Positions 1 through 14,021 of a stretch of DNA of 64,000 bases are shown one piece after another. A program made the translations under genes and the position numbers. This stretch comes from Lysobacter gummosus (GTDB taxonomy: Bacteria > Pseudomonadota > Gammaproteobacteria > Xanthomonadales > Xanthomonadaceae). The stretch spans positions 3,038,001 through 3,102,000 of the forward strand of contig NZ_CP011131.1 in the NCBI RefSeq assembly GCF_001442805.1, given 5' to 3'. Below the pieces are notes generated by a model. That model did not search any database, was not told the DNA's origin, and was given only the letters and a program-made list of their open reading frames with translations. How positions within the stretch are numbered: position 1 is the first letter of the stretch; every line of letters starts with the position of its first letter.

Positions 1-1082
<1,082 letters not shown>

Positions 1083-1218
1083 TGCCAACTCCATTGAGTC
1101 GTGGGGGAGACGCGCCGCCTGTCGCGCCGCGCGTCGTATCAATCAGGTCTGGGGCGAGCCCGGCTATCGCAAGGGCGCACGCCATGCTGGCATCGTTTTT
1201 CGCTGGCGGCCGTCATGA

Positions 1219-2721
<1,503 letters not shown>

Positions 2722-2722
2722 T

Positions 2723-3151
2723 ATGGAAGACACCCGCGCCTGGACCCTGGCCGAGCAAGCCACCGACGACGGCCTGTCCCTGACCCGGATCAAACAGTTC
2801 GAGCGCGGCTTCGACTTTCGCGGCTATCCGGAACGCTTGAACCTGATCTGGGCCTACCAGGACGACCACGGCACCGGCACCGCCTCGGCGGAGGAAATGG
2901 CGGCCATGGAGCGCTTCGAGGACCGGGTCTGCGAGCGCATCCAGGCCGCCGGCCACAGCGTGCTGGCGATCGTGTTCACCGAGCCTGACCATCGCGAGTA
3001 CGTGTTCCACACCCGCGACGTGAATGCCTTCATCGGCGTGCTCAACGCGATGCCGCAGGAAGCCACGCCTTATCCGATCGAGATCGACCACGAGAGCGAT
3101 CCCAAGGGCGAGTTCTACCGTTCCTTCGCCGACGCGATCGGCCTGCACTGA
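2723..3151 (+). CDS. DUF695-like small protein
   Basis: A 142-residue soluble protein with no signal peptide or membrane segment. The pattern of conserved aromatics (YPERLNLIWAY, REYVFHTRDVNAF) and the acidic tail resemble DUF695-type proteins, whose biochemical role is not established. The start codon follows the purB stop by one base, so it is almost certainly translated from the purB transcript. No catalytic motif can be pointed to. The coding call is firm; the family assignment is from pattern memory and is moderate. Confidence 0.75.
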   Translation: MEDTRAWTLAEQATDDGLSLTRIKQFERGFDFRGYPERLNLIWAYQDDHGTGTASAEEMAAMERFEDRVCERIQAAGHSVLAIVFTEPDHREYVFHTRDVNAFIGVLNAMPQEATPYPIEIDHESDPKGEFYRSFADAIGLH

Positions 3152-3251
3152 GTTCGCGCGCGCACAAATCGCAACACGAAAACCGGTTTCGCGATGCCAC
3201 GCGATGACCGATAGTGTGCGACTGTTTTTCATTTCCGCGAGCGAAGCGACG

Positions 3252-4160
3252 ATGCGTTTGGCGATGGCACTGATCGGTGTATTGGCGCTCGGCGGCTGCG
3301 CCGCGCCCGCTCTGAAGTCCGGGCAAAAAGCGGCGACGGCCGCCGCGGCCTGTCCGGCCGATCCGACCTGGGACACGCCCTCGGCGCCGCATCATATCCA
3401 TGGCAATACCTGGTTCGTCGGCACCTGCGGCATCAGCTCGATCCTGATCACCTCCGACCAGGGCCATGTCCTGATCGACGGCACCACCAAGAAAGGCGCG
3501 GCGTCGGTGGAAGCCAACATCCGCGCGCTCGGTTTCAAGGTCGAGGACGTGCGCTACATCCTCAGCTCGCACGAACACCTCGATCACGCCGGCGGCATCG
3601 CCCAACTGCAACGCGACAGCGGCGCGACCGTGGTCGCGCTGCCGGCCGAAGCGGCGTCGCTGGAGCGCGGCCAGGGCGATCGCGGCGATCCGCAGTTCCT
3701 CAGCACGCCGGCGTTCGCGCCGGTGCGCACGGTGCGCCGCATCGAAGCCGGCGAAACGCTGACCCTGCGGTCGATCGCGCTGACCGCGCACGCCACGCCG
3801 GGGCATACGCCGGGCAGCACCAGTTGGACCTGGCGTTCCTGCGATCAGGGCGGACAATGCCGCGCGATCGCCTATGCCGACAGCCTCACGCCGTTTTCCG
3901 ACGATGTGTATCGCTATACCGACGAAGCCGCGCATCCGGGCTTCATCGCCGCCTTCCGGCAAAGCCTGGTCACGGTCGCGAACCTGCCCTGCGACATTCT
4001 GCTGACGCCGCATCCGGGCGCCAGCGAGCTGTTCTCGCGCCTGGGCCCGGGCGCGACCCGGCCGCTGGTCGATGCCGGCGCCTGCCGCGCTTACTCCGCC
4101 ACCGGCGCGGCCAAGCTGGATGCGCGCATCGCCAGGGAACGCGGCGACGCCAAGCCGTGA
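3252..4160 (+). CDS. Subclass B3 metallo-beta-lactamase, predicted lipoprotein
   Basis: Predicted zinc-dependent hydrolase of beta-lactams, 302 residues. Zinc ligands typical of subclass B3 are all visible: His107, His109, Asp111 and His112 in HEHLDH, His185 in GHTPG, and His254 in LLTPHPG. The residue equivalent to Cys of subclass B1 is absent. The N-terminus has a hydrophobic stretch ending in the lipobox LGGC with Ala next, which predicts lipidation and an outer-membrane location. The ATG at 3252 is chosen because it opens that signal peptide; earlier in-frame starts add unrelated sequence. No AmpR-like regulator is adjacent. Substrate range cannot be read from sequence, and a non-lactamase hydrolase of the same fold remains possible. 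Confidence 0.88.
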   Translation: MRLAMALIGVLALGGCAAPALKSGQKAATAAAACPADPTWDTPSAPHHIHGNTWFVGTCGISSILITSDQGHVLIDGTTKKGAASVEANIRALGFKVEDVRYILSSHEHLDHAGGIAQLQRDSGATVVALPAEAASLERGQGDRGDPQFLSTPAFAPVRTVRRIEAGETLTLRSIALTAHATPGHTPGSTSWTWRSCDQGGQCRAIAYADSLTPFSDDVYRYTDEAAHPGFIAAFRQSLVTVANLPCDILLTPHPGASELFSRLGPGATRPLVDAGACRAYSATGAAKLDARIARERGDAKP

Positions 4161-4248
4161 TCGGGGCGTGGTGATCGCCCGGGCCGCGACCACGCGGCCT
4201 TAGCGCCGGCTCGCGCAGACTCGCCGCCGGCGTTGACGGAGGATGGCG

Positions 4249-4647
4249 ATGCAACAGTTGATCAATATCGACGTGCCCGATCTGGATGCGGCGCTGGCGT
4301 TCTATACGCGCGCGTTCGGCCTGCATGCCGGACGCCGGCTCGGCGGCGAGGTGATCGAACTGCTGGGCGGGCAGGCGCCGATCTATTTGTTGCTCAAGGC
4401 CGAGGGCTCGCTCGCGGCCGGCGCGGAGACTCGACGTTATGCGCGGCACTGGTCGCCGCTGCATCTGGACGTGGTCGTGCTGGATCTGGATGCGGCCTTG
4501 CGCAGCGCGCTGGCGGCCGGGGCGGTGCAGGAAGGCGATGTGCGCAGCGCGAACTGGGGGCGGATCGTGGCGATCGCCGATCCGTTCGGGCATGGGTGGT
4601 GCCTGCTGCAGTTTTTGGGGCGGGGTTACGATGAGATTGCGGGGTGA
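4249..4647 (+). CDS. VOC (glyoxalase/bleomycin-resistance fold) family protein
   Basis: A 132-residue protein with paired beta-alpha-beta-beta-beta modules of the vicinal-oxygen-chelate superfamily. It opens with INIDVPDLDAALAFYTRAFG and ends with ADPFGHGWCLLQF, both typical. GGAGG at 4238-4242 abuts an ATG at 4243 with no spacing, but is six bases from the ATG at 4249, so the latter is chosen. It is a single-domain member that would dimerise. Which metal ligands are used and the substrate (glyoxalase, dioxygenase or drug binding) cannot be decided. Confidence 0.85.
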   Translation: MQQLINIDVPDLDAALAFYTRAFGLHAGRRLGGEVIELLGGQAPIYLLLKAEGSLAAGAETRRYARHWSPLHLDVVVLDLDAALRSALAAGAVQEGDVRSANWGRIVAIADPFGHGWCLLQFLGRGYDEIAG

Positions 4648-4654
4648 GGCAAAG

Positions 4655-4696
4655 GCAAATCCCCGCTTCCCCCCTTTTTCAAAGGGGGGAACTGCA
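4655..4696. repeat. Intergenic palindromic repeat, C-tract family (half copy)
   Basis: The stretch contains CCCCCCTTTTTCAAAGGGGGG followed by AACTGC, the same sequence as the right arm of the larger inverted repeat at 34702-34820. Only one arm is present here. It can form a short hairpin on its own and follows the VOC gene, where it might end transcription. Confidence 0.7.
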
Positions 4697-4786
4697 ACGG
4701 CAGTGGCGCGCGGCCCGACATGCGCGGCTCGCTTGAGCGACAATGGGCTTATCGGCGCGAATACGCCCGCCTGCCTGTCTCGCCTC

Positions 4787-6019
4787 ATGGCCACCAAGTC
4801 CAATAGCCTCGACCTTCCGATCGAAATCGACGCCAGCCGCAAGCCGCCGCTGGGCATCGCCCCGGCCGCGTTCCTGCGCGATTACTGGCAAAAACGCCCG
4901 CTGCTGATCCGCAATGCGTTCGCCGGGCTGCAATCGCCGATCCAGCCAGAAGACCTCGCCGGCCTGGCCTGCGAGGAAGGCGTGCTGGCGCGGTTGATCC
5001 AGCACGACCGCGCCAGCGACCGCTATTCACTGCGGCACGGGCCGTTCGCAGAGTCCGAGTTCCCCGGGCTTCCCCAACAAGACTGGACGCTGTTGGTCCA
5101 GGACGTGGACAAGTGGGACGCCGACGTCGCCGCGCTGCTGCCGGCCTTCGACTTCCTGCCGCGCTGGCGCATCGACGACATCATGGTGTCGTTCGCCGCG
5201 CCCGGCGGTTCGGTCGGCGCGCACGTGGATCAGTACGACGTGTTCCTGCTGCAGGCCCAGGGCCACCGCCGCTGGCAGATCGACGCGCGCGCGGATGCGC
5301 CGCAGGACTTCCGTCCCGATGCCGACCTCAAGCTGCTGCGCGAATTCGATCCCAGCCACGACTGGGTGCTGGGCCCGGGCGACATGCTGTATCTGCCGCC
5401 GGGCGTACCGCATCACGGCGTCGCGGAAGACGCCTGCCTGACCTTCTCGATCGGCATGCGCGCGCCTTCGGCCGCCGAGCTGATGGGCGACTACATCGAC
5501 ACCCTCGCCGGGGACGCCGACGAAAGCCTGCGTTATCACGATCCCGACCTCGCCCCGCCGCGCGATCCGAACGAGATCGACGCCGCCGCCATGGTCCGCG
5601 TGGTCGAGGCCTTGAACGCGCTGCGCATGAACGACCCCGACCGCCTCGGCGACTGGTTCGGCCGCTTCATCACCGTGTACCGCGCCGCCGGCGAAGTGTC
5701 CGCGGGCCATGAGCCGGCGCGTTCGCGCATCGAGATCGAATGGGACCTGCAGCGCGGCGCGGCGTTGTGGCGGCATCCGTGGTCGCGCATGGCCTGGCGC
5801 CGCGCGCACGCCAAGGGGCGGGCCGCCAGCCTGTACGTCAGCGGACAGGAATTCGCCCTGCCCGCGCGCGACGCGCAGGCGATCGCGGGCGCGGCCGAAC
5901 TCGATCTGGCCGGCTATTCCGCGCTGTCGGAGGCCGGCCGCGAATGCGTGCTCGAACTCATCGCCGGCGGCCACTATCGGCTGGGACTGGATGAGGACGC
6001 CGGCGCCGAAGAGGAATAA
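4787..6019 (+). CDS. roxA: Ribosomal protein uL16 arginine hydroxylase, RoxA/YcfD type
   Basis: Fe(II)/2-oxoglutarate oxygenase of the JmjC cupin group. The E. coli homologue YcfD hydroxylates an arginine of ribosomal protein uL16. The iron triad is His146-x-Asp148 (GAHVDQYDVF) and His209 (GVPHHG). N-terminal motifs FLRDYWQKRPLLIRNA and the C-terminal winged-helix region are present. The protein has 410 residues. The ATG at 4787 is chosen because homology begins a few residues later; upstream in-frame sequence runs back through the VOC gene in another frame. The 2-oxoglutarate dehydrogenase genes lie just downstream. Confidence 0.92.
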   Translation: MATKSNSLDLPIEIDASRKPPLGIAPAAFLRDYWQKRPLLIRNAFAGLQSPIQPEDLAGLACEEGVLARLIQHDRASDRYSLRHGPFAESEFPGLPQQDWTLLVQDVDKWDADVAALLPAFDFLPRWRIDDIMVSFAAPGGSVGAHVDQYDVFLLQAQGHRRWQIDARADAPQDFRPDADLKLLREFDPSHDWVLGPGDMLYLPPGVPHHGVAEDACLTFSIGMRAPSAAELMGDYIDTLAGDADESLRYHDPDLAPPRDPNEIDAAAMVRVVEALNALRMNDPDRLGDWFGRFITVYRAAGEVSAGHEPARSRIEIEWDLQRGAALWRHPWSRMAWRRAHAKGRAASLYVSGQEFALPARDAQAIAGAAELDLAGYSALSEAGRECVLELIAGGHYRLGLDEDAGAEEE

Positions 6020-6077
6020 GCCTCGGCGCGGCCCGACCCGGCCGGCTCGCCCGCGGCGGGTCCGGCCTTAACCTGCA

Positions 6078-6581
6078 ATGGATTCAGACACTATGAATTC
6101 ACCCACCACCGCCGGCGATCAAGTGGAAACCCGCGAGGCCGCATTGGCGGCGCTGAGCGCGATCGTCGCCGGCGCGCGCCGCGGCCTGTCGATCTACAGC
6201 CGCGAACTCGACCCGGGCCTGCTCGACCGCGCGGACGCGGTCAGCCTGTTGCGTCGCTTCGCCACCGCCGGCGGCGTCACCCGCGTGCTGCTGCAGGACC
6301 CGGCCGCGCCGCAACGCGCCCTGGCGCCGCTGATCGGGCTGGCGCAGCGCCTGCCCAGCGCCTTCGAATTCCGCGCCATCGAAGAACCGGTCGATCAGAA
6401 CTACCCGGCCGCCTACATCGTCAACGATCGCGACGGCTGGTACTTCCGCCCGCTCGGCCATCGCTTCGAAGGCGAGACCCGGATCGACGGCGGCGCCCGC
6501 GCCCGCCAGTTGCGCGCGCACTTCGAGCCGGTGTGGGAACGCGCCCGGGCCTGCACCGAGTTTCGCGCGCTCGGAATCTGA
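6078..6581 (+). CDS. DUF7931-like, phospholipase-D-fold protein of unknown role
   Basis: A 167-residue soluble protein. The segment GARRGLSIYSRELDPGLLDRADAVSLLRRFA followed by beta strands resembles phospholipase-D-like folds that have lost the HKD catalytic motif. I see no HxKxxxxD in it. Such domains often follow roxA in gammaproteobacteria, which fits its place 58 bp after that gene. A second in-frame ATG at 6093 is equally possible as the start. It is probably cotranscribed with roxA; function is unknown. Confidence 0.7.
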   Translation: MDSDTMNSPTTAGDQVETREAALAALSAIVAGARRGLSIYSRELDPGLLDRADAVSLLRRFATAGGVTRVLLQDPAAPQRALAPLIGLAQRLPSAFEFRAIEEPVDQNYPAAYIVNDRDGWYFRPLGHRFEGETRIDGGARARQLRAHFEPVWERARACTEFRALGI

Positions 6582-7248
6582 CCAACCGATCGCCGGGCGC
6601 GACACCGGGCCGGGCCCGGCCCGCGGCGACGCCGACAATCCCGGTTCGAACTCCCGTCTGACTCCGGACAGCGCCTCGACCAGTTCTGCCCCTGGCCCAT
6701 GCCAAAGGCGGCACCACCAGAGTCTGCGGCTGCGCAACCGCCGGAACACCTTCGCCGCTACGCCAACCGCCCGGGCTGGACCGAATCAGCCACCTTATTT
6801 GTTGTCGCGGCGTCGGGCACAGCAGCCCCGACGGCGACCGAGCCCTATCGGCGCCCCGGCCGCGGGCATCCCACCACGCCCGCAGCGCAGCCGTTGTGCC
6901 CGCGCCCCGCCCCGGCCCGCGGATCTGAGTGCCGGCTAAACCGCGACCGCGAACCGCAGCGTGCCCATAAGCGCGCAGGTCCAGACCGCCGCCGCCCCCC
7001 GCCTTGCTTGAAACGCCGCGCCGCGGCCCAAGACTTTGTCCAGCATTGCCGGAACGGTCCACTCAACGTTCCGGTCCCCTCCGGCGCCCCCGATCAACCC
7101 GAAATCGAAGCAAATCGGTCGCTTAGACATAAGTAGTTATGCCGTTGGGCTTAACACTACCGCTATAATTCCGAGCCTTGTCCGCGCCCAGCACCCCGCG
7201 TGCGTGCGCGACGCCACTTCCGCCCCCAAGAGTTTCCCGATAGCCATC
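6582..7248. other. Intergenic region before sucA
   Basis: A 667-bp GC-rich gap. Short reading frames exist on both strands but none resembles a protein or has a plausible ribosome site. Apart from the -10 box reported at 7164 I see no repeat, RNA gene or operator. Confidence 0.5.
7164..7169 (+). promoter_or_regulatory. Candidate sucA promoter -10 box
   Basis: A perfect TATAAT in an AT-richer patch (7121-7175) of an otherwise GC-rich gap, 79 bases before the sucA start. No good -35 box lies 16-18 bp upstream; TTGGGC is present but only 13 bp away. An activator-dependent promoter would fit. Confidence 0.45.
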
Positions 7249-10080
<2,832 letters not shown>

Positions 10081-10143
10081 GGCGCTGGTTCTTCCCGAAA
10101 CGACTTACATACCCACATTCAAGCACTCCAGGATGCCTGCCCC

Positions 10144-11358
10144 ATGAGCACCGAGATCAAAGTCCCCGTCCTTCCCGAGTCGGTCTCCGACGCCACGATC
10201 GCCACGTGGCACAAGAAGCCGGGCGATGCGGTCAAGCGCGACGAGAACCTGGTCGATCTGGAAACCGACAAGGTCGTGCTGGAAGTGCCCTCGCCCGTCG
10301 ACGGCGTGCTCAAGGAAATCAAGTTCGAAGAAGGCTCGACCGTGACCAGCCAGCAGCTGATCGCGATCGTCGAGGCCGGCGCCGCCGCCACCGCGAGCGC
10401 CCCGGCCGCTGCCGCCGCTCCGGCCGCCGCCAAGACCGAAGCCCTGCCCGCCGCCGGCGCGCAGCCGATCACCGCCAAGGCCGACGCGCCGAAGGCGCCG
10501 GCCGGCAACGACCAATTGCCCCCGGGCGCGCGCTTCACCGCGAACAAGGAAGGCATCGACGCATCCCAGGTCGAAGGCACCGGCCGCAAGGGCGCGGTGA
10601 CCAAGGAAGACATCGTCAATTACGCCAAGAGCGGCGGCGTCGGCAACGCCGCCGGCGCGCGTCCGGAAGAGCGCGTGCCGATGACCCGCATCCGCGCCCG
10701 CATCGCCGAGCGCCTGATGCAGTCGAAGAACTCGATCGCGATGCTGACCTCGTTCAACGAAGTCAACCTCGGCAAGGTCATGGCCATGCGCAAGGAGCTG
10801 GGCGAGTCCTTCGAGAAGGCCAACGGCGTCAAGCTCGGCTTCATGAGCTTCTTCGCCAAGGCCGCGGCCAACGCGCTGCAGCGCCATCCGGTGGTCAACG
10901 CTTCCGTCGACGGCAACGACATCGTCTATCACGGCTACGCCGACATCTCGATCGCGGTGTCCACCGACAAGGGCCTGGTCACGCCGGTGCTGCGCAATGT
11001 CGAGCGCATGGGCTTCGCCGACGTCGAGAAGGCCATCGGCGATTACGCCAAGAAGGCCCGCGACGGCAAGCTGGCGCTGGAAGACCTGCAGGGCGGCACC
11101 TTCACCATCACCAACGGCGGCACCTTCGGCTCGCTGATGTCGACCCCGATCGTCAACCCGCCGCAGTCGGCCATCCTCGGCATGCACGCGATCAAGGAAC
11201 GCGCCATCGTCGAGAACGGCGCCGTCGTCGCCGCGCCGATGATGTACATCGCGCTGAGCTACGACCACCGCATCATCGACGGCAAGGACGCGGTGCTGTT
11301 CCTGGTGGACATCAAGAACCAACTGGAAAATCCGCATCGCATGTTGCTGGGCATGTGA
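10144..11358 (+). CDS. sucB: Dihydrolipoyllysine succinyltransferase (E2 of 2-oxoglutarate dehydrogenase)
   Basis: Core E2 subunit that transfers the succinyl group from lipoate to CoA. The 404 residues hold, in order: a lipoyl domain with Lys43 in ETDKVVLEV as the lipoylation site; an Ala/Pro-rich flexible linker (about 80-125); an E1/E3-binding domain ([20 protein letters not shown]); and the catalytic domain with His375 and Asp379 in DHRIIDG. It follows sucA by 63 bp on the same strand. SucA, SucB and LpdA together make the full complex. Confidence 0.97.
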   Translation: MSTEIKVPVLPESVSDATIATWHKKPGDAVKRDENLVDLETDKVVLEVPSPVDGVLKEIKFEEGSTVTSQQLIAIVEAGAAATASAPAAAAAPAAAKTEALPAAGAQPITAKADAPKAPAGNDQLPPGARFTANKEGIDASQVEGTGRKGAVTKEDIVNYAKSGGVGNAAGARPEERVPMTRIRARIAERLMQSKNSIAMLTSFNEVNLGKVMAMRKELGESFEKANGVKLGFMSFFAKAAANALQRHPVVNASVDGNDIVYHGYADISIAVSTDKGLVTPVLRNVERMGFADVEKAIGDYAKKARDGKLALEDLQGGTFTITNGGTFGSLMSTPIVNPPQSAILGMHAIKERAIVENGAVVAAPMMYIALSYDHRIIDGKDAVLFLVDIKNQLENPHRMLLGM

Positions 11359-11361
11359 AGC

Positions 11362-11450
11362 CGGGAATCGGGAATGGGGAATCGGGAATCGCAAAGCGAT
11401 TCCGTCCCCTTCCCGCCTTCCGATTCCCGATTCCCCATTCCCGATTCCCG
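11362..11450. repeat. Perfect 30-bp inverted repeat, GGGAATCGGGAAT family
   Basis: Arms 11362-11391 and 11421-11450 are exact reverse complements with a 29-bp loop. Each arm is built of GGGAATCG and GGGAATGG units. It fills the gap between sucB and lpdA, so the transcript could form a very stable hairpin there. Related copies lie at 12891-13041 and, degenerate, at 49247-49395. Confidence 0.92.
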
Positions 11451-11462
11451 TGAGCGAATGAA

Positions 11463-12887
11463 ATGAGCGAACAATTCGACGTAGTCGTCATCGGCGCCGG
11501 CCCCGCCGGCTATCACGCCGCCATCCGCGCCGCACAGCTCGGTCTGAAGACCGCGTGCATCGACGCCGCGCTGGGCAAGGACGGCAAGCCGGCGCTGGGC
11601 GGCACCTGCCTGCGCGTGGGCTGCATTCCGTCCAAGGCGCTGCTCGACAGCTCGCGCCAGTTCTGGAACCTGCAGCACCTGTTCGGCGAACACGGCATCA
11701 GCGCCGACAACGCCAAGATCGACGTCGCCACCATGGTCGGCCGCAAGGACAAGATCGTGAAGCAGTTCACCGGCGGCATCGCGATGCTGTTCAAGGCGAA
11801 CAAGATCACCCCGTACTACGGCTTCGGCACCCTGCACCCGGGCAACATCGTCAAGGTCAAGCAGCACGACGGTTCCGAGGTGGAACTCAAGGGCACCAAC
11901 GTCATCATCGCCGCCGGTTCGGATTCCATCGAACTGCCGTTCGCCAAGTTCGACGGCGACAAGATCGTCGACAACGTCGGCGCGCTGGACTTCACCGAGG
12001 TCCCCAAGCGCCTGGGCGTGATCGGCGCCGGCGTGATCGGCCTGGAACTGGGCAGCGTGTGGAAGCGCCTGGGCTCGGAAGTCACCATTCTTGAAGCCCT
12101 TCCCGACTTCCTCGCCGCCGCCGATGCCGAGGTCGCCAAGACCGCGGCCAAGGAATTCAAGAAGCAGGGCCTGGACATCAAGCTCGGCGCGAAGGTCAGC
12201 AAGGCCGAGATCAAGAAAGACGGCGTGCACCTGACCTACAACGACGGCAAGTCCGATCAGGAACTGGTCGTGGACAAGCTGCTGGTGGCCGTCGGCCGCC
12301 GCGCGGCGTCGAAAGGCCTGCTGGCCGAAGGCACCGGCGTCAAGATCAACGAGCGCGGCCAGATCGAAGTCGATGAGCATTGCCACACCGGCGTCGATGG
12401 CGTGTGGGCGGTCGGCGACTGCGTGCGCGGGCCGATGCTGGCGCACAAGGGCTTCGAGGAAGGCATCGCGGTCGCCGAACTCATCGCCGGCCTGCCGGGC
12501 CACGTCAACCTCGACACCGTGCCGTGGGTGATCTACACCGAGCCGGAAATCGCCTGGGTCGGCAAGACCGAGCAGCAGCTCAAGGCCGAGAACATTCCGT
12601 ACAAGACCGGCAGCTTCCCGTTCGCGGCGATCGGCCGCGCGGTGGCCATGGGCGAGCCGGCCGGCTTCGTCAAGGTCATCGCCCATGCCGAGACCGACCG
12701 TGTGCTGGGCCTGCATCTGGTCGGCGTCGGCGTGTCCGAGCTCGTCCACGAAGGCGTGCTGACCATGGAGTTCAACGGCTCCGCCGACGACCTCGCCCGC
12801 ATCTGCCACGCCCATCCGACCCTGTCGGAAGCGATCCACGATGCGGCGATGGCGGTGGACAAGCGGGCGATTCACAAGGCCAACTGA
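11463..12887 (+). CDS. lpdA: Dihydrolipoamide dehydrogenase (E3)
   Basis: FAD-dependent E3 subunit that reoxidises dihydrolipoate and reduces NAD+. It has 474 residues. The FAD-binding GAGPAGYHAAIRAAQLG, the redox disulfide in GGTCLRVGCIPSKALL, the NAD-binding GAGVIGLELGSVW and the C-terminal active-site His in HAHPTLSE are all visible. Arg replaces the more common Asn in CLNVGC, a conservative difference outside the catalytic residues. It is third in the 2-oxoglutarate dehydrogenase cluster and could also serve other lipoate enzymes, since only one E3 is visible here. Confidence 0.97.
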   Translation: MSEQFDVVVIGAGPAGYHAAIRAAQLGLKTACIDAALGKDGKPALGGTCLRVGCIPSKALLDSSRQFWNLQHLFGEHGISADNAKIDVATMVGRKDKIVKQFTGGIAMLFKANKITPYYGFGTLHPGNIVKVKQHDGSEVELKGTNVIIAAGSDSIELPFAKFDGDKIVDNVGALDFTEVPKRLGVIGAGVIGLELGSVWKRLGSEVTILEALPDFLAAADAEVAKTAAKEFKKQGLDIKLGAKVSKAEIKKDGVHLTYNDGKSDQELVVDKLLVAVGRRAASKGLLAEGTGVKINERGQIEVDEHCHTGVDGVWAVGDCVRGPMLAHKGFEEGIAVAELIAGLPGHVNLDTVPWVIYTEPEIAWVGKTEQQLKAENIPYKTGSFPFAAIGRAVAMGEPAGFVKVIAHAETDRVLGLHLVGVGVSELVHEGVLTMEFNGSADDLARICHAHPTLSEAIHDAAMAVDKRAIHKAN

Positions 12888-12890
12888 AGC

Positions 12891-13041
12891 CGGGAATCGG
12901 GAATGGAGAATCGGGAATCGGAAAGAGCGCAGTGCGCTCGTCCGGTTCCCGATTCGCTTTTGAGCCTTCCGAAACCTGCGATCGCCGCTTTCGCTTCGCC
13001 GTGCCGATTCCCCGTTCCCGACTCCCGACTCCCGATTCCCG
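12891..13041. repeat. Imperfect inverted repeat, GGGAATCGGGAAT family
   Basis: The left arm is near 12891-12921 and the right arm near 13004-13041, built from the same units as the copy at 11362-11450 but with mismatches. The right arm ends five bases before the start codon of the next gene, so it occupies that gene's ribosome-binding region. Confidence 0.85.
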
Positions 13042-13046
13042 TCCCC

Positions 13047-13640
13047 ATGAAAACCCTCTGCGTCTACTGCGGCTCCAACTCCGGCGCCAAGCCGATCTAC
13101 ACCGAGCGTGCGATGGCGCTGGGTTCGCGCATGGCCCGCGATGGCATCGCCCTGGTCTACGGCGGCGGCAACGTCGGCCTGATGGGCACCGTCGCCGATG
13201 CCGTGCTCGATGCCGGCGGCGAAGTGATCGGTGTGATTCCCGAGCAACTGGTCAATTGGGAAGTCGCCCACCGCGGCCTGACCAAGCTGGAAATCGTAGG
13301 CTCGATGCACGAGCGCAAGGCGCGCATGTTCGATCTGGCCGACGGCTTCGTCGCCCTGCCCGGCGGCTTCGGCACGCTGGATGAGATGTTCGAGATGCTG
13401 ACCTGGCGCCAGCTCGGCATCGGCAACAAGCCCTGCGCCTTCCTCGACATCGACGGCTTCTACGCGCCGCTGATGGCGATGCTCGACCGCATGGTCGCCG
13501 AGCGCTTTCTCCACGCCGACCAGCGCCAGGACCTGTGGCACGGCGACGACATCGACGTCCTGCTGAGCTGGATGCGCGATTACACCCCGGCCTCGGCGTC
13601 CAAGTGGATGGACGAAAAGCGGCGCAAGGCGCTGCGCTGA
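13047..13640 (+). CDS. LOG family protein (Lonely Guy, nucleoside 5'-monophosphate phosphoribohydrolase)
   Basis: A 197-residue Rossmann-fold protein of the TIGR00730 family. The GGGNVGLMG loop and the signature PGGFGTLDEMFE are intact. Plant and bacterial LOG enzymes release the free base from cytokinin riboside monophosphates, and many bacterial members hydrolyse AMP or other nucleotides. The ATG at 13047 is chosen because homology (MKTLCVYCGSNSG) starts there; no Shine-Dalgarno sequence can be recognised since a repeat arm lies directly upstream. True substrate is unknown. Confidence 0.9.
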   Translation: MKTLCVYCGSNSGAKPIYTERAMALGSRMARDGIALVYGGGNVGLMGTVADAVLDAGGEVIGVIPEQLVNWEVAHRGLTKLEIVGSMHERKARMFDLADGFVALPGGFGTLDEMFEMLTWRQLGIGNKPCAFLDIDGFYAPLMAMLDRMVAERFLHADQRQDLWHGDDIDVLLSWMRDYTPASASKWMDEKRRKALR

Positions 13641-13659
13641 AGTATCGCCCTTCCACACC

Positions 13660-13905
13660 ATCACTCCGACGAAAGCGGGCTCCACCTTATTTCGACGGAG
13701 CCGAACATCCCGAAAGTTCAGCGCGATCCTTCCTGGCCGTCATTCCCGCGAACGCAGGCTCCGCTTTACTTCGGCGGAGCCGAACATCCAGAGGCTTCAG
13801 CGTCATCCTTCCAGAACGTCATTCCCGCGAACGCGGGAATCCAGCGACTTCAAGCGTTCTCGCACGAAAGGCACTGGCCCCCCGCGTTCGCGGGAATGAC
13901 GAGCA
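13660..13905. repeat. Cluster of palindromic repeats, CATTCCCGCGAACGCGGGAAT family
   Basis: Two or three units in tandem fill most of the 381-bp gap before the YhdH gene. Each unit holds a CATTCCCGCGAACGC core, and GCTCCGCTTTACTTCGGCGGAGC-like and GAACATCC blocks. A fully palindromic core lies near 13820-13843. Other clusters of the same family are at 17864-18065 and 41010-41270. No coding potential is seen here. Confidence 0.88.
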
Positions 13906-14021
13906 AAAAACAACGCATCCCGTCTTCGCCCCGCTTTGCCCGGATCGCCGCATTGCAGCCCCACCCAGCGGCATCCACAGCCGCTCGGCTATGATCTCAG
14001 CTCGTCCGACGAGACCGTCCC

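Noticed and set aside
6640..6660. GGTTCGAACTCC, like a tRNA T-loop
   Set aside because: No matching cloverleaf or acceptor stem in the flanking sequence.
13641..14021. Regular repeats that might be a CRISPR array
   Set aside because: Units are palindromic with conserved spacers of unequal size, and the same units occur elsewhere; no cas gene is present.
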